64,000 nucleotides of DNA from Bacteroidia bacterium (GCA_030425285.1 JAUIAY010000011.1:1-64000), one strand, 5' to 3'. Numbered from the stretch's first letter, positions 52,292-62,940 are shown. Numbers and translations are program-made. Notes: generated by a model not told the origin, from the sequence alone.

Positions 52292-52327
52292 AAAAAAGCT
52301 CTTGAAATTTCAAGAGCTTTTCTTTTT
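52292..52327. terminator. Bidirectional terminator
   Basis: A perfect 26-bp palindrome (52295-52320; AAAGCTCTTG stem) with A-rich left and T-rich right flanks. It ends the outer-membrane protein transcript (+) and the convergent aconitase transcript (-). Confidence 0.85.
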
Positions 52328-52350
52328 ATATTAATATTTGTTTGGAATTA

Positions 52351-54621
52351 TTAAACAACATTTTGCTTTTTGATCAAGTTTAATGCCGATCCTTCTTTAT
52401 ACCAATCAATTTGAGCTTGGTTATAAGTATGATTAACTTTAATAACATCTTTACTACCATCTGTATGAACAAACTCTATATTTAGAGGCTTATCTGGTGC
52501 AAAGCTATCTAAATCCAAGAAGTTAATAGTATCATCTTCCTGAATCAAGTCATAATCATTTTCATTGGCAAAAGTCAATCCTAACATACCTTGCTTTTTA
52601 AGGTTTGTTTCATGAATTCTAGCAAACGATTTTACAATCACAGCTGCAACACCCAAGTGTCTTGGCTCCATAGCAGCATGCTCACGAGAAGACCCTTCAC
52701 CATAATTATGGTCACCAACAACTATAGAATAGATACCTTTAGCCTTGTACTGTCTGGCAACATCTGGCACGCCTTCATAATCACCTGTTAATTGGTTTTT
52801 AACAAAGTTGGTTTTCTTATTGTAGGCATTAACAGCACCTATCAACATATTGTTAGAAATATTATCCAAATGTCCACGGAAACGCAACCAAGGTCCAGCC
52901 ATAGAAATATGGTCTGTAGTGCATTTCCCAAAAGCTTTTATCAATAATTTAGCTCCTTTTATTGTATCTCCAATAGGCTCAAAAGGCGTCAATAATTGTA
53001 GACGCTCTGAATCTGGACTAACATTAACCTCAACATGGCTACCGTCGGCTTCTGGAGCTAAATAACCATTGTCATCAACTTCAAAACCTTTTGGCGGCAA
53101 TTCCCATCCTGTCGGTTCATCCAACATAACTTCTTCACCATTTTCATTGATAAGCTTATCGGTTAACGGATTAAAATCCAACCTACCCGCAATAGCTATA
53201 GCAGCAGTTAATTCTGGAGAAGCTACAAACGCATGTGTATTTGGATTCCCATCCGCACGTTTAGCAAAGTTTCTATTAAAGGAATGTACAATACTGTTTT
53301 TAGGTGCATTTTTAGGGTCTTCATAACGTGCCCATTGTCCTATACAAGGACCACAGGCATTTGTAAAGATTTTAGCATCCAATTTCTCAAAAACCTGAAG
53401 AATCCCATCACGTTCAGCTGTAAACCTAACTTGTTCTGAACCAGGGTTAATACCAAATTCAGCCTTTGTTTTTAAATTTTTATCTAAAGCCTGTTGCGCT
53501 ATTGACGATGCACGGGACAAATCTTCATACGATGAATTAGTACAAGAACCTATTAATCCCCATTCAACTTTCAACGGCCAATCATTAGCTTTTGCTTTGT
53601 CGTTCATTTCTGTACCAACTGGAGTCGATAAATCTGGTGTAAATGGACCGTTTAATAATGGCCCTAATTCAGATAGATTAATCTCTATAACCTGATCAAA
53701 ATATTGCTCTGGGTTTGTGTAAACCTCTGCATCACCAGTTAAATAGTCTTTAATAGTATTGGCGGCTTCAGCAACATCAGCTCTATCAGTAGCTTTTAAA
53801 TAACGCTCCATAGACTCATCGTAACCAAAAGTTGATGTTGTAGCACCTATTTCGGCTCCCATATTACAAATGGTACCTTTTCCAGTACAAGACATCGCAG
53901 TTGCTCCAGGTCCAAAGTATTCAACTATGGCACCTGTCCCTCCTTTTACGGTCAGTATTTCAGCAACTTTTAAAATAACATCTTTTGGTGCTGTCCAACC
54001 AGATAATTTACCCGTTAATTTGACACCTATTAATTTAGGGAATTTTAACTCCCAGGCCATTCCGGCCATAACATCAACAGCATCAGCGCCTCCTACTCCA
54101 ATGGCAACCATTCCCAATCCACCAGCATTAACGGTATGAGAATCGGTACCAATCATCATCCCTCCTGGGAATGCATAATTCTCCAAAACAACCTGATGAA
54201 TAATTCCTGCACCAGGCTTCCAAAAACCAATACCATATTTATTGGATACGGATTCTAAGAAGTTAAAAACTTCGTTACTGGTATTAAGCGCGTGTTGTAA
54301 ATCTTGATTAGCACCAACTTTAGCTTGAATTAAATGGTCACAGTGAACCGTTGTTGGAACCGCAACTTTATCTTTACCAGCTTGCATAAACTGCAATAAA
54401 GCCATTTGGGCAGTCGCATCTTGACATGCTATACGGTCAGGTGCAAAATCTACATAGTCCTTACCTCTAACAAAAGCTTTGGTGGGATTTCCATCCCATA
54501 AATGCGCGTATAAAATCTTTTCTGAAAGTGTTAATGGTTTACCAACAACTTCACGTGCTTTATCTACACGCTCGGCCATATTAGCGTAAACCTTCTTTAT
54601 CATGTCAATATCAAATGCCAT
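52351..54621 (-). CDS. acn: Aconitate hydratase (mitochondrial type)
   Basis: 756 residues. Interconverts citrate and isocitrate in the TCA cycle with a [4Fe-4S] cluster. Cluster ligands are in [12 protein letters not shown] and [13 protein letters not shown]. Substrate-binding segments include [24 protein letters not shown] and the C-terminal swivel-domain block [19 protein letters not shown]. Length and start ([20 protein letters not shown]) resemble mitochondrial-type aconitase rather than E. coli AcnA or AcnB. It appears monocistronic, with a -7 box upstream and a strong terminator downstream. Confidence 0.97.
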   Translation of the reverse strand: MAFDIDMIKKVYANMAERVDKAREVVGKPLTLSEKILYAHLWDGNPTKAFVRGKDYVDFAPDRIACQDATAQMALLQFMQAGKDKVAVPTTVHCDHLIQAKVGANQDLQHALNTSNEVFNFLESVSNKYGIGFWKPGAGIIHQVVLENYAFPGGMMIGTDSHTVNAGGLGMVAIGVGGADAVDVMAGMAWELKFPKLIGVKLTGKLSGWTAPKDVILKVAEILTVKGGTGAIVEYFGPGATAMSCTGKGTICNMGAEIGATTSTFGYDESMERYLKATDRADVAEAANTIKDYLTGDAEVYTNPEQYFDQVIEINLSELGPLLNGPFTPDLSTPVGTEMNDKAKANDWPLKVEWGLIGSCTNSSYEDLSRASSIAQQALDKNLKTKAEFGINPGSEQVRFTAERDGILQVFEKLDAKIFTNACGPCIGQWARYEDPKNAPKNSIVHSFNRNFAKRADGNPNTHAFVASPELTAAIAIAGRLDFNPLTDKLINENGEEVMLDEPTGWELPPKGFEVDDNGYLAPEADGSHVEVNVSPDSERLQLLTPFEPIGDTIKGAKLLIKAFGKCTTDHISMAGPWLRFRGHLDNISNNMLIGAVNAYNKKTNFVKNQLTGDYEGVPDVARQYKAKGIYSIVVGDHNYGEGSSREHAAMEPRHLGVAAVIVKSFARIHETNLKKQGMLGLTFANENDYDLIQEDDTINFLDLDSFAPDKPLNIEFVHTDGSKDVIKVNHTYNQAQIDWYKEGSALNLIKKQNVV

Positions 54622-54674
54622 ATATAATATTTAATAAGTTTACAATTAATCAATAGTCCTATTTATAGGAATTG

Positions 54675-54682
54675 CAAAAGTA
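54675..54682 (-). promoter_or_regulatory. Aconitase gene promoter, -7 element
   Basis: TActTTTG on the minus strand, 53 nt before the ATG. Just downstream lies the hairpin word TCCTATTTATAGGA (54657-54670), near the expected transcription start. No -33 TTG is visible. The remaining gap to 54857 holds a nested inverted repeat (54742-54793) and nothing else seen. Confidence 0.4.
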
Positions 54683-54857
54683 CAAATTATTAAGAAGATT
54701 TAAAAATGTGTAATAAAATAGAATTAATCGTAAAATATTTTCAATAAAACGACTAATATTAGTAACTATTTTAATGAATCGTTAATTTTATTGTTTAAAA
54801 AATAATAAATTAACAAATAAATAAGCTTAAATAGAATTGAAAATAATTTAGAACGAA

Positions 54858-55811
54858 TTAAAATAAACTCTTAATTATTTGTTCATCGGAAATGCCTTCG
54901 GCTTCGGCTTTGTAATTCTTAATCACACGGTGTTTAAAAATAGAATAGGCTACGGCCTGAACATTTTCAATATCAGGCGAAAACTTACCGTGAATAGCCG
55001 CATGGGTTTTGGCAGCCAAAATTAAATTTTGTGAAGCTCTTGGTCCTGCTCCCCAATCTATATAGTTTTTTACTAGATCGGTTGCTTCAGGACTATTGGG
55101 TCTTGTTTTACCGGTCATTCTAACAGCATATTCAATGACATTGTCAGCAACTGGAATACGACGAATTAACTGTTGAATATCAATAATTTCCTGGGCCGTA
55201 AAAAGTGGATTCACCTTACTCACCATATCAGTTGTCGTTGATTTCACAACTTGCACTTCTTCTTCGAAGGTTGGGTAATCTAAATTAACCGCAAACATAA
55301 AACGGTCCAATTGAGCTTCTGGTAAAGGATATGTCCCTTCTTGTTCAATAGGGTTTTGTGTAGCCAATACAAAATAAGGCAGACTCAATTTATAGTGGTG
55401 ACCAGCAACCGTTACGGCACGCTCTTGCATGGCTTCCAATAAGGCTGCTTGGGTTTTAGGTGGTGTTCTGTTAATCTCATCGGCTAAAATGATGTTAGAA
55501 AAAACAGGTCCCTTTATAAATTTAAAATTTCTGTTTTCATCCAATATCTCACTGCCCAAAATATCACTTGGCATTAAATCTGGCGTAAACTGAATACGCT
55601 TGAAATCCAAGCCTAAAGCTTGTGAAATAGTATTGACCATTAAGGTTTTTGCCAAACCTGGAACTCCAATTAATAAGGCGTGGCCACCTGAAAAAATAGC
55701 AATCAATATTTGGTTGACAACATCATCTTGACCAATAATTACCTTGGCGATTTCAGTTTTTAATGATTGATACTTTTTTACAAATCCCTCAATAGCAGCT
55801 ACGTCCGACAT
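54858..55811 (-). CDS. MoxR-family AAA+ ATPase
   Basis: 317 residues. AAA+ chaperone-like ATPase: Walker A GVPGLAKTLMVN, Walker B ILADEINRTPPKTQAALLEAMQE, sensor-1 region LATQNPIEQEGTYPLPEAQLDRF, and a C-terminal lid. MoxR proteins help assemble or mature protein complexes and usually stand next to DUF58/VWA (Bat) genes. Here those are absent downstream, and the gene ends an operon of SurA-like chaperones, starting 2 nt after the last of them. Confidence 0.94.
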   Translation of the reverse strand: MSDVAAIEGFVKKYQSLKTEIAKVIIGQDDVVNQILIAIFSGGHALLIGVPGLAKTLMVNTISQALGLDFKRIQFTPDLMPSDILGSEILDENRNFKFIKGPVFSNIILADEINRTPPKTQAALLEAMQERAVTVAGHHYKLSLPYFVLATQNPIEQEGTYPLPEAQLDRFMFAVNLDYPTFEEEVQVVKSTTTDMVSKVNPLFTAQEIIDIQQLIRRIPVADNVIEYAVRMTGKTRPNSPEATDLVKNYIDWGAGPRASQNLILAAKTHAAIHGKFSPDIENVQAVAYSIFKHRVIKNYKAEAEGISDEQIIKSLF

Positions 55812-55813
55812 AT

Positions 55814-57256
55814 TTATTTTTTTAACCAGTTTCCAGTAAATTCACAATCTCTATACTCGCCATTAATCTTTATATAGGTATCCATAATTTTTTCTTCCTG
55901 CCATTTGTCTATAGCCCTAAAACGCTTTTCATTTAAGGCCAATTCCTTGATTTTTAAATAATCACGAGCATAATCAGCAACATGCTCGTCTACTCGGTCA
56001 CTTACTTTCAGAATTTGAAATTTAACGTTTCCAGTTTGTCCGTGGTCGGTTTGTACCAGGCTAATTTCATCTTCTTTTAGATCCTGTATCAGCCCATAAA
56101 GTTCCGGATCCATCTTGGTAAGTTCAAAATTATAACCTTCGTTAACCGGATTGATTAAATAACCACCTTCACTTCTGGTTTCTTTTTCATCACTAGACTC
56201 TCGAGCAGCATCCTCAAAGCTAATGTCTCCATCAACTATACGCTGTCTTATTTTTACAAGTTTTTCTCGTGCTTCTTTGATAGCATCTTCGGAAACTTTG
56301 GGCATCAAAAGAATGTGCCTTACATCATATTCTTGGCCTCTGATTTTTTCCAAGTAGATAATGTGGTACCCAAAGTCTGTTTCAAACGGATCGGATATTT
56401 CACCTTCTTGCAATGAAAAAGCAACTTCACGAAATTCCTTAACCATTCGTGGTTGCTTTCTGTTCAAGGTGTAAAGTCCACCCTGTGGAATAGAAGCTTT
56501 ATCATCCGAATACAAAACCACTTTTGATCTGAAACTGGCGCCGTTTTCCATAACATCTGCCTTAAATTGTTTCAGTTGGTCAATAACACGTTGTTTTTCT
56601 TCATCAGAGACTTTAGGTTCAATAACAATTCGGGAAACTTTTAATTCGGTTCCAAAAGTAGGTCTCTCATCTTTAGGAATATTATTAAAAAACTGTCTAA
56701 CCTCTTCAGGAGTCACTTCTATCTCATCAATAATCTTATTTTGCATTTCGCTAGCAAGCTTATTGCTTTTATTTATTTCATACATTTCATCTCTAAAGCT
56801 TTTTTCATCCGGCTTATTATAAAAAGCTAATAACTCTTCCATTGATTTTCCAGATTGGGCCAAAAATTGCTGGATTTGGTAATCCACATTAGAACGAATT
56901 TCAGCATCAGAGACTTCTATACTATCCTGAATGGCATGGTGTGCATACAGTTTATCTTCCAAAAGTTTACCAAACAACTGGCATCTGGTAACACCCTCCA
57001 GTGAAGCTCCTTGCGCCTTCAACTGAATAATGGTTCGATCGATATCTGAATCTAAAACCACGTAATCACCCACTACAGCTGCAACACCATCTAGTTTCTG
57101 GGCTCCGGAAGTTAAAACGCTATCTACCTTTTTAGGTGCCGATTTCGTCTCTTCTTCAATAATCTCTTGGGCACTCAACACTTCAGGCAACATTAGTATT
57201 ACTGCCAATAGAACAGTTCTAGTTATATATTTCAAATTGTTTGTTTTTGATAGCAT
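55814..57256 (-). CDS. SurA-like peptidyl-prolyl isomerase with two parvulin domains
   Basis: 480 residues with signal peptide (ITRTVLLAVILMLPEVLSAQ). A SurA N-terminal chaperone region (VAAVVGDYVVLDSDIDRTI) is followed by two parvulin domains: LKVSRIVIEP...SDPFETDFGYHIIYLE (about 200-305) and YDVRHILLMPKV onward (about 310-415). It folds outer-membrane proteins in the periplasm. ATG 57256 overlaps the upstream gene by 38 nt. TTG 57235 (MKYITRTVLLAV) would give a more usual signal peptide and a 17-nt overlap, so the start is open. Confidence 0.92.
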   Translation of the reverse strand: MLSKTNNLKYITRTVLLAVILMLPEVLSAQEIIEEETKSAPKKVDSVLTSGAQKLDGVAAVVGDYVVLDSDIDRTIIQLKAQGASLEGVTRCQLFGKLLEDKLYAHHAIQDSIEVSDAEIRSNVDYQIQQFLAQSGKSMEELLAFYNKPDEKSFRDEMYEINKSNKLASEMQNKIIDEIEVTPEEVRQFFNNIPKDERPTFGTELKVSRIVIEPKVSDEEKQRVIDQLKQFKADVMENGASFRSKVVLYSDDKASIPQGGLYTLNRKQPRMVKEFREVAFSLQEGEISDPFETDFGYHIIYLEKIRGQEYDVRHILLMPKVSEDAIKEAREKLVKIRQRIVDGDISFEDAARESSDEKETRSEGGYLINPVNEGYNFELTKMDPELYGLIQDLKEDEISLVQTDHGQTGNVKFQILKVSDRVDEHVADYARDYLKIKELALNEKRFRAIDKWQEEKIMDTYIKINGEYRDCEFTGNWLKK

Positions 57257-58076
57257 CCGTAGTTATATCTTTTTCTAATTCTTTTATGAGTTCTAATTTT
57301 CGCTTGTTTATGACTATTTGGTCAATGGTAGGTTTGACATACTCCAGTGGCGCCAAACTATTTCGCTCAAGCACATCTTTTATTTGCATCAAATATAATC
57401 CTAATGAATCTTTGAGTTGTATAAAATTAGATTTTTTTAACAATTCATTTTTGTTTTCAGTAGTAATCACTGGAATTTTGTCAATGGCTTGCGTTACCTT
57501 AATCCAAATGGAATCGTTCAAAGAATAAGATTTGAACTGTATTGCAATAGAATCCAACTCTTTCCTATCGCCTTCATTGAAACGGGTAAATTTTGTTTTT
57601 AAATCTTCTAGTTGAAACCTGTTTTCGTCAATATTAACGTATCTGAATTTTATGAGATCTTCGTTAAGTTTGAATACATCCTTGTTTTCATTATAATAGG
57701 ATTCAGCCTCCAACCAAGATACCGCAGTATCAATGTTTCTAGTCACCAAAGCCTCAAGATAGGCTGTTGAATACAATTCATTTTTATACTGGTTGGCCAA
57801 ATCATCAAAACGCTTGAGTTTTTGATCATTTAAGTTTCTCTTGGCGCCATCTACCAACAACTGCTCTGCAGCCCATTTATTAATGAAATTCGTTAATCTG
57901 ACAATACTATCTTCTTCTGATATATTCTCGGTAAACAAATGGGAAACATCATCTTGATAAAGATAGTTTTCATTAACACGTGCCAATGGTTTCCTATCAT
58001 CTTCCTGCTTATAAAAATAATCGCATGAAGTTGCTAAAACAGCTAACAATATGACTAGAAAACCTGATTGTTTCAA
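57219..58076 (-). CDS. SurA-like periplasmic lipoprotein without a recognisable isomerase core
   Basis: 285 residues. A lipoprotein signal (FLVILLAVLATSC, Cys18) precedes LARVNENYLYQDDVSHLF, similar to the SurA N-terminal chaperone region, and a long helical body (ESYYNENKDVFKLNEDLIKF). A canonical parvulin GxxGxF.../HILL block is not visible, so it is probably a chaperone without isomerase activity. It lies between two genuine parvulin-domain genes, 0 nt after the upstream one and overlapping the downstream one. It may form a complex with them. Confidence 0.83.
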   Translation of the reverse strand: MKQSGFLVILLAVLATSCDYFYKQEDDRKPLARVNENYLYQDDVSHLFTENISEEDSIVRLTNFINKWAAEQLLVDGAKRNLNDQKLKRFDDLANQYKNELYSTAYLEALVTRNIDTAVSWLEAESYYNENKDVFKLNEDLIKFRYVNIDENRFQLEDLKTKFTRFNEGDRKELDSIAIQFKSYSLNDSIWIKVTQAIDKIPVITTENKNELLKKSNFIQLKDSLGLYLMQIKDVLERNSLAPLEYVKPTIDQIVINKRKLELIKELEKDITTDAIKNKQFEIYN

Positions 58077-60020
58077 TTATTGCTTTATTTGATTTTTTAC
58101 TTTCGTAAGAACGTCCTCGTTAATAACAACAGGGTATTTTGTCTTTAAATCCTCCAACCAAAGTGATTCTTTATAAACCTGGTAATCACTTATAATTTGC
58201 CCTTTGGCATCTTCATAAGCTTTAGCCTCTTTAGGTAATACCGCTTTAACAAGAGTCACGATGTAAGCATCATTATGCGGGTATATTTTTGAAACACCTG
58301 TCTTGTACTCAAAATCTTGCGGCAAGGCTTGGTGTTCTTTATCCATGACACCAGATGTAAAAATAACATGTACTGTTTCGTCGGAATTCAGTGCGCCTTT
58401 AATGTCGTCTTCAGATTTACCATCTTCAAGCATCTTTTTAACCTTTTTAATAGTGCTTTTACTTGATGAAGAAGCTACAAGGGCATCTACACGCTCGTTC
58501 CAAAAATAAGTATTCTTGTTTGCTTGATAAAAATTCTCCAAACCAACAGAATCCGATTTTGAAGCATTCCATATCTCGGTTTCCATTAAATCAAACAATA
58601 ACAACCCATCACGATACTCTGCAACGATATGGGCAAAGTCCTCATTTTCATTTTCTAAATTTTCTTCTTGGTATTGTATTAAATTAGAATCTAAAAATTC
58701 TTTGTATTTTTCTTCAACCAGTTTATCCAATGGTTTTTTGGCTATAGCTTTTCGTTGGCTTTTAAGTAAAAACTGTCCGAAATCATTATAACTAAACTTT
58801 TTATTGTCAATGGACACAAGGTCTTTTTCTCCTTGAAAATCATTAGGCAAAATCCATCTTCCAACAAAATAGTCATTACTTAATAGCGATTCAAAATAAG
58901 GTAAAGCTGGTTGCTCATAGCTAACATGATAACGCTCCATAAGATTATTTACCAACGATGTGTTAATTAACTGGGATCTAGAATCTTTCTTGACTTTAGC
59001 TTCTAATTCTGGCTTCATGGTTTCAAAAGACTCAACACTTTTCTTATCGAGCAGTTTGATGATATGCCAACCAAATTCAGTTTTGAATGGTTTAGAAACA
59101 TCACCCATTTCCTTTAAAGCAAATGCTTGTTCCTCAAACTCGGTTGAGCTTAACTGTCCGCCACTAAAGGGAGATAATTTACCGCCATTTTTTGCCGAAC
59201 TTTTATCATCGGAAAACTGTTTAGCCGATGACTCAAACGGCTCTCCTTGTTGTAATTTATTGTATATGTCGTTTATGCGTGTTTCTGCCAAGATCGGATC
59301 TTCTTGGTTTTCGCTTACCATAATGTGAGCAACGGTACGTTCTCCTCTGGATTTTCTCACATCGTTGACAATCACTATATGATAGCCAAATCTGGTTTTA
59401 AAAGGCATGGAAATTTCACCAACAGGCGTGTTATAGGCGGCTGTTTCAAACGGGTAAACCATCTTGAATCCTGAAAAATATCCAAGGTTTTCTGCATAAA
59501 TAGTTTGTCCGTTATGAATATCTTTTTGAACAGTTTCAAAACCTTCATTAATCACACGCTCCCGAAACTTCAGGAGCTGGTTATAGGCCGCCAACGTATC
59601 TTCTGGTGTTACACTTTCATTAAGCCTGATTAAAATATGATCGGCATTTACCTCATTTGACACACGCTCATAAGCTTCTGAAACCAATTCATCAGTAACT
59701 TTGGAATCGGTTAAGTAGTTTTTAGCTAATTGCTTTTTGTAATTGCTCAATTCCCTAACATAAGATGGTTTTTCATCAAGACCTTGTGCCTTTGCTTCCT
59801 TAAGCTTAAGCTTGTAATTCACAAAAAGCTTTAAATATTCGTCAACATCCTTCTGGGATTCATCCTGTACTAAATCCAGGTTCTTATTAAAAATCCTTAT
59901 AAACTCCGAAGCGTAAACAGGTTCTTTATCTACTGTAAACAGAACATCGCCTTCAGTTGTTTGTGCCTGCACACTGCACAAACCAAACACTAATAGAATA
60001 GTGTACAAATATTTAGTCAT
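58077..60020 (-). CDS. Periplasmic peptidyl-prolyl isomerase with two parvulin (PpiC) domains
   Basis: 647 residues; signal peptide MTKYLYTILLVFGLCSVQAQ. It starts the mature part with VLFTVDKEPVYASEFIRIF (SurA-type N-terminal). Two parvulin domains follow: NADHILIRLNES...MPFKTRFGYHIVIV (about 120-220) and RTVAHIMVSENQ...KPFKTEFGWHIIKL (about 225-325). A long C-terminal helical region of about 320 residues may be extra chaperone surface. It is first in the four-gene operon ending in MoxR and is preceded by a consensus promoter. Confidence 0.92.
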   Translation of the reverse strand: MTKYLYTILLVFGLCSVQAQTTEGDVLFTVDKEPVYASEFIRIFNKNLDLVQDESQKDVDEYLKLFVNYKLKLKEAKAQGLDEKPSYVRELSNYKKQLAKNYLTDSKVTDELVSEAYERVSNEVNADHILIRLNESVTPEDTLAAYNQLLKFRERVINEGFETVQKDIHNGQTIYAENLGYFSGFKMVYPFETAAYNTPVGEISMPFKTRFGYHIVIVNDVRKSRGERTVAHIMVSENQEDPILAETRINDIYNKLQQGEPFESSAKQFSDDKSSAKNGGKLSPFSGGQLSSTEFEEQAFALKEMGDVSKPFKTEFGWHIIKLLDKKSVESFETMKPELEAKVKKDSRSQLINTSLVNNLMERYHVSYEQPALPYFESLLSNDYFVGRWILPNDFQGEKDLVSIDNKKFSYNDFGQFLLKSQRKAIAKKPLDKLVEEKYKEFLDSNLIQYQEENLENENEDFAHIVAEYRDGLLLFDLMETEIWNASKSDSVGLENFYQANKNTYFWNERVDALVASSSSKSTIKKVKKMLEDGKSEDDIKGALNSDETVHVIFTSGVMDKEHQALPQDFEYKTGVSKIYPHNDAYIVTLVKAVLPKEAKAYEDAKGQIISDYQVYKESLWLEDLKTKYPVVINEDVLTKVKNQIKQ

Positions 60021-60048
60021 AGGTATCTATTGATTTTATCAATTCATG

Positions 60049-60078
60049 CAAAAATAGGAATAATAGCCTATAATACAA
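60049..60078 (-). promoter_or_regulatory. Promoter of the SurA-like/MoxR operon
   Basis: On the minus strand TTG (60076-60078), 19 bp, TAttTTTG (60049-60056), 29 nt before the ATG at 60020. It is a good consensus match. Confidence 0.6.
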
Positions 60079-60180
60079 GGTGTAAAACTAACGGCTTATA
60101 AAGTTTTTTAGTATTAAAAGGTCAAAGCCAAAATAAAACTCAAAAATAATGTATCTTTAAGTTTCTCTAATAGCATAATT

Positions 60181-60639
60181 ATGAAATATACAACTGAAAT
60201 AATTGTCAACGTTCCGCTTAAGGAATTCATTGAAAAGCTTGATAATCCCGAAAACATCAAACATTGGCAACGCGGCCTTATAGATTATGACTATATTTCA
60301 GGTACTCCAGGCGAGATTGGCTCTAAAATGAAACTCATTTACAAAATTGGAAAACGGGAAATGGAACTCATTGAAACCATCACCTTTCAGGATTTACCCC
60401 ATGCCTTTCATGTAACCTACGACACCAAAGGCATGCACAATCTACAGGAGAATTTCTTTGAGGAACTGGACGAAAATACAACCAAATGGACTTCTAAAAG
60501 CGAATTCCTTCCAACCAGCTTCATGTTACGTATGATGACATTATTGATGCCAGGTGCCTTTAGAAAACAATCCAAAAAGTATTTGGAGGATTTTAAAAAT
60601 TTTGCCGAAAAAGGCATTTCAGTAGCTCCAAAAAAGTAA
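60181..60639 (+). CDS. SRPBCC (START/Bet v 1-like) family protein
   Basis: 152 residues. The opening MKYTTEIIVNVPLKEFIEKL, the LDNPENIKHWQRGL segment and alternating strands (GSKMKLIYKIGKREMELIET, NTTKWTSKSEF) with a long C-terminal helix fit the SRPBCC polyketide-cyclase/START-like fold, which encloses a hydrophobic cavity for small ligands. No catalytic role can be assigned. There is no signal peptide. It lies 78 nt before spoT and may be co-transcribed. Confidence 0.85.
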   Translation: MKYTTEIIVNVPLKEFIEKLDNPENIKHWQRGLIDYDYISGTPGEIGSKMKLIYKIGKREMELIETITFQDLPHAFHVTYDTKGMHNLQENFFEELDENTTKWTSKSEFLPTSFMLRMMTLLMPGAFRKQSKKYLEDFKNFAEKGISVAPKK

Positions 60640-60717
60640 CCAACTTACATCTTAAAAATTTAAATTTTTGCCAGCCAAAACCGTTGTAGGTTTATTTTGT
60701 TTTAGTAATTTTAAGAT

Positions 60718-62931
60718 ATGACAGAAATAGATATTGAAAAGGAAAATGCGGCTATTGCACAAGCGTACAAAGAATTACTGCGCGTCAGTTATCGTACACT
60801 TTCTGCAAAGGATAAAAAACAAATACGAAAGGCATTTGATGTTGCTGTAGACGCCCATAAGGACCAACGCCGAAAATCTGGCGAGGCCTACATATTCCAC
60901 CCAATAGCCGTTGCCAAAATAGTGGCTCAGGAAATTGGCTTGGATGCTACGTCTATTACGGCAGCACTACTCCACGATGTTGTTGAAGATAATGATGATT
61001 ATACGCTCAAGGACATCGAAGATATGTTTGGCGAAACGGTGGCCAGAATTGTTGACGGTCTTACTAAAATTTCGTCGCTTAAAAAGGATATGGATGTTTC
61101 CTTACAGGCCGAAAATTTTAGAAAGATGCTTTTAACCCTTAACGATGACGTAAGGGTAATCATCATCAAAATAGCCGATAGGTTGCACAACATGCAGACC
61201 ATGGATTCCATGAGACCTGACAAGCAAGTAAAAATCGCATCGGAAACATTGTATATCTATGCACCTTTGGCTCATAGAATTGGTTTGTACAACATCAAAA
61301 CTGAACTCGAAGATTTAGGATTAAAGTACACAGAGCCTGATGTCTATTACGATATTTTAAATAAAATTAAGGAGAGTAAGGAAGACCAAGATAATTACAT
61401 CAAGGAATTCAGTAAGGTTATTTCAACCTCATTAGATAAAGAACATTTGGATTATGAGATTAAAGGGCGTCCTAAATCCATTTTCTCCATTAGAAGAAAG
61501 ATGCTCAATCAAGGGGTATCATTTGATGAAGTTTATGATAAGTTTGCTGTAAGAATCATTTACAAAAGCGACCCTGAAAACGAAAAATTTCTGGCTTGGA
61601 AAATTTACTCCATCGTTACTGATCATTTTAGACCCAATCCAACAAGATTACGCGATTGGATTTCGTCTCCAAAATCCACTGGTTATGAAGCGCTACATAT
61701 CACCGTTGTAGGCCCTAAAGGCCGTTGGGTTGAAGTCCAAGTACGTAGCGAACGCATGAATGAAATAGCCGAAAAAGGTTATGCAGCTCACTATAAATAC
61801 AAAGAAGGCGGAGAAGCCGATGATAGTATCGATATGTGGATTGCCAAACTGCAGGAAACATTGGAAAACCCTGAAATTGACGCCGTAGATTTTGTAGAAC
61901 AATTCAAACTCAACCTTTACTCCAAGGAAATATTTGTATTTACACCCAAAGGCGATTTAAAATCCTTGCCAAAAGGTGCTACACCTTTAGATTTTGCCTT
62001 TAGTATCCATACCGAAGTGGGCATGCGAACCCGAGGAGCCAAGGTAAATGGTAAATTGGTACCCTTAAGCCATGTCTTAAAAAGTGGTGATCGTGTTGAT
62101 ATTTTAACGGCTGAAAATGCCAAACCTAATGCCAACTGGCTCGATTATGCCACAACTGCTAGAGCTAGAAGTAAGATTAAATCGGCTTTAAAAGAAGACA
62201 AAAAAGAAATTGCCGAAGAAGGCAAGGAAATTTTACGCCGAAAACTCAAACAGCTTAAAATAAATCTAGACGAAAAGTCTGTAAATGAAATGGTAAATCA
62301 TTTCAAACTCAAAACAAGTCTAGACCTCTTTTATCGTGTTGGTGTGGGTTCTATTGATAACACCATGCTCAAGGAATTTGCTTCATCCAGAAGTAACGCC
62401 TTAATGAGTTATATTAAGAATAAAATCTCCCGAAAACCTTCTATTCCAAAAGAAGAAATCGATAAGGACGAAATTACGTCTAAATACGATATGCTCGTTT
62501 TTGGCAAGGAAGAAGAAAAATTGGATTACAAGTTTGCCAATTGTTGCAATCCCATTCCTGGCGATCCCGTGTTTGGTTTTTTAACCATTAATGACGGCAT
62601 TAAGGTGCACAAAAAGAACTGTCCAAATGCCGTGAGTTTACAATCCAACTACGCCTACCGTATTATGCAGGCGAAATGGATTGATTCGTCTCAACAGGAG
62701 TTTGCCGCGCAAATAAAACTATCGGGTATTGATAATTTAGGGTTGGTCAACAACATCACCAAGGTCATATCATCAAACATGCATGTAAACATGAAAAGCA
62801 TTAGTTTTGAGAGTGACGATGGTATTTTCTCGGGAAAAATCAATGTGGTAGTCAAAAACAATAACATGCTCAAAAAACTCATGGACAACCTAAAAAAAAT
62901 TAATGGTATCGATAAAGTGTCTAGAGTTTAA
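60718..62931 (+). CDS. spoT: Bifunctional (p)ppGpp synthetase/hydrolase (RelA/SpoT homologue)
   Basis: 737 residues, full length. The HD hydrolase domain has FHPIAVAKIVAQE and LLHDVVEDNDDYTL with the HDxxED residues intact. The synthetase domain has GRPKSIFSIRRKM, YDKFAVRIIY and SPKSTGYEALHITV. TGS (FVFTPKGDLKSLPKGATPLD, about 395-455), a Cys-containing conserved region (FANCCNPIPGDPVFGF) and a C-terminal ACT domain follow. Both activities are predicted from these residues. It is the stringent-response regulator for amino-acid and stress signals. A Fur-family regulator gene follows 27 nt downstream. Confidence 0.97.
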   Translation: MTEIDIEKENAAIAQAYKELLRVSYRTLSAKDKKQIRKAFDVAVDAHKDQRRKSGEAYIFHPIAVAKIVAQEIGLDATSITAALLHDVVEDNDDYTLKDIEDMFGETVARIVDGLTKISSLKKDMDVSLQAENFRKMLLTLNDDVRVIIIKIADRLHNMQTMDSMRPDKQVKIASETLYIYAPLAHRIGLYNIKTELEDLGLKYTEPDVYYDILNKIKESKEDQDNYIKEFSKVISTSLDKEHLDYEIKGRPKSIFSIRRKMLNQGVSFDEVYDKFAVRIIYKSDPENEKFLAWKIYSIVTDHFRPNPTRLRDWISSPKSTGYEALHITVVGPKGRWVEVQVRSERMNEIAEKGYAAHYKYKEGGEADDSIDMWIAKLQETLENPEIDAVDFVEQFKLNLYSKEIFVFTPKGDLKSLPKGATPLDFAFSIHTEVGMRTRGAKVNGKLVPLSHVLKSGDRVDILTAENAKPNANWLDYATTARARSKIKSALKEDKKEIAEEGKEILRRKLKQLKINLDEKSVNEMVNHFKLKTSLDLFYRVGVGSIDNTMLKEFASSRSNALMSYIKNKISRKPSIPKEEIDKDEITSKYDMLVFGKEEEKLDYKFANCCNPIPGDPVFGFLTINDGIKVHKKNCPNAVSLQSNYAYRIMQAKWIDSSQQEFAAQIKLSGIDNLGLVNNITKVISSNMHVNMKSISFESDDGIFSGKINVVVKNNNMLKKLMDNLKKINGIDKVSRV

Positions 62932-62940
62932 AAATAAGTG

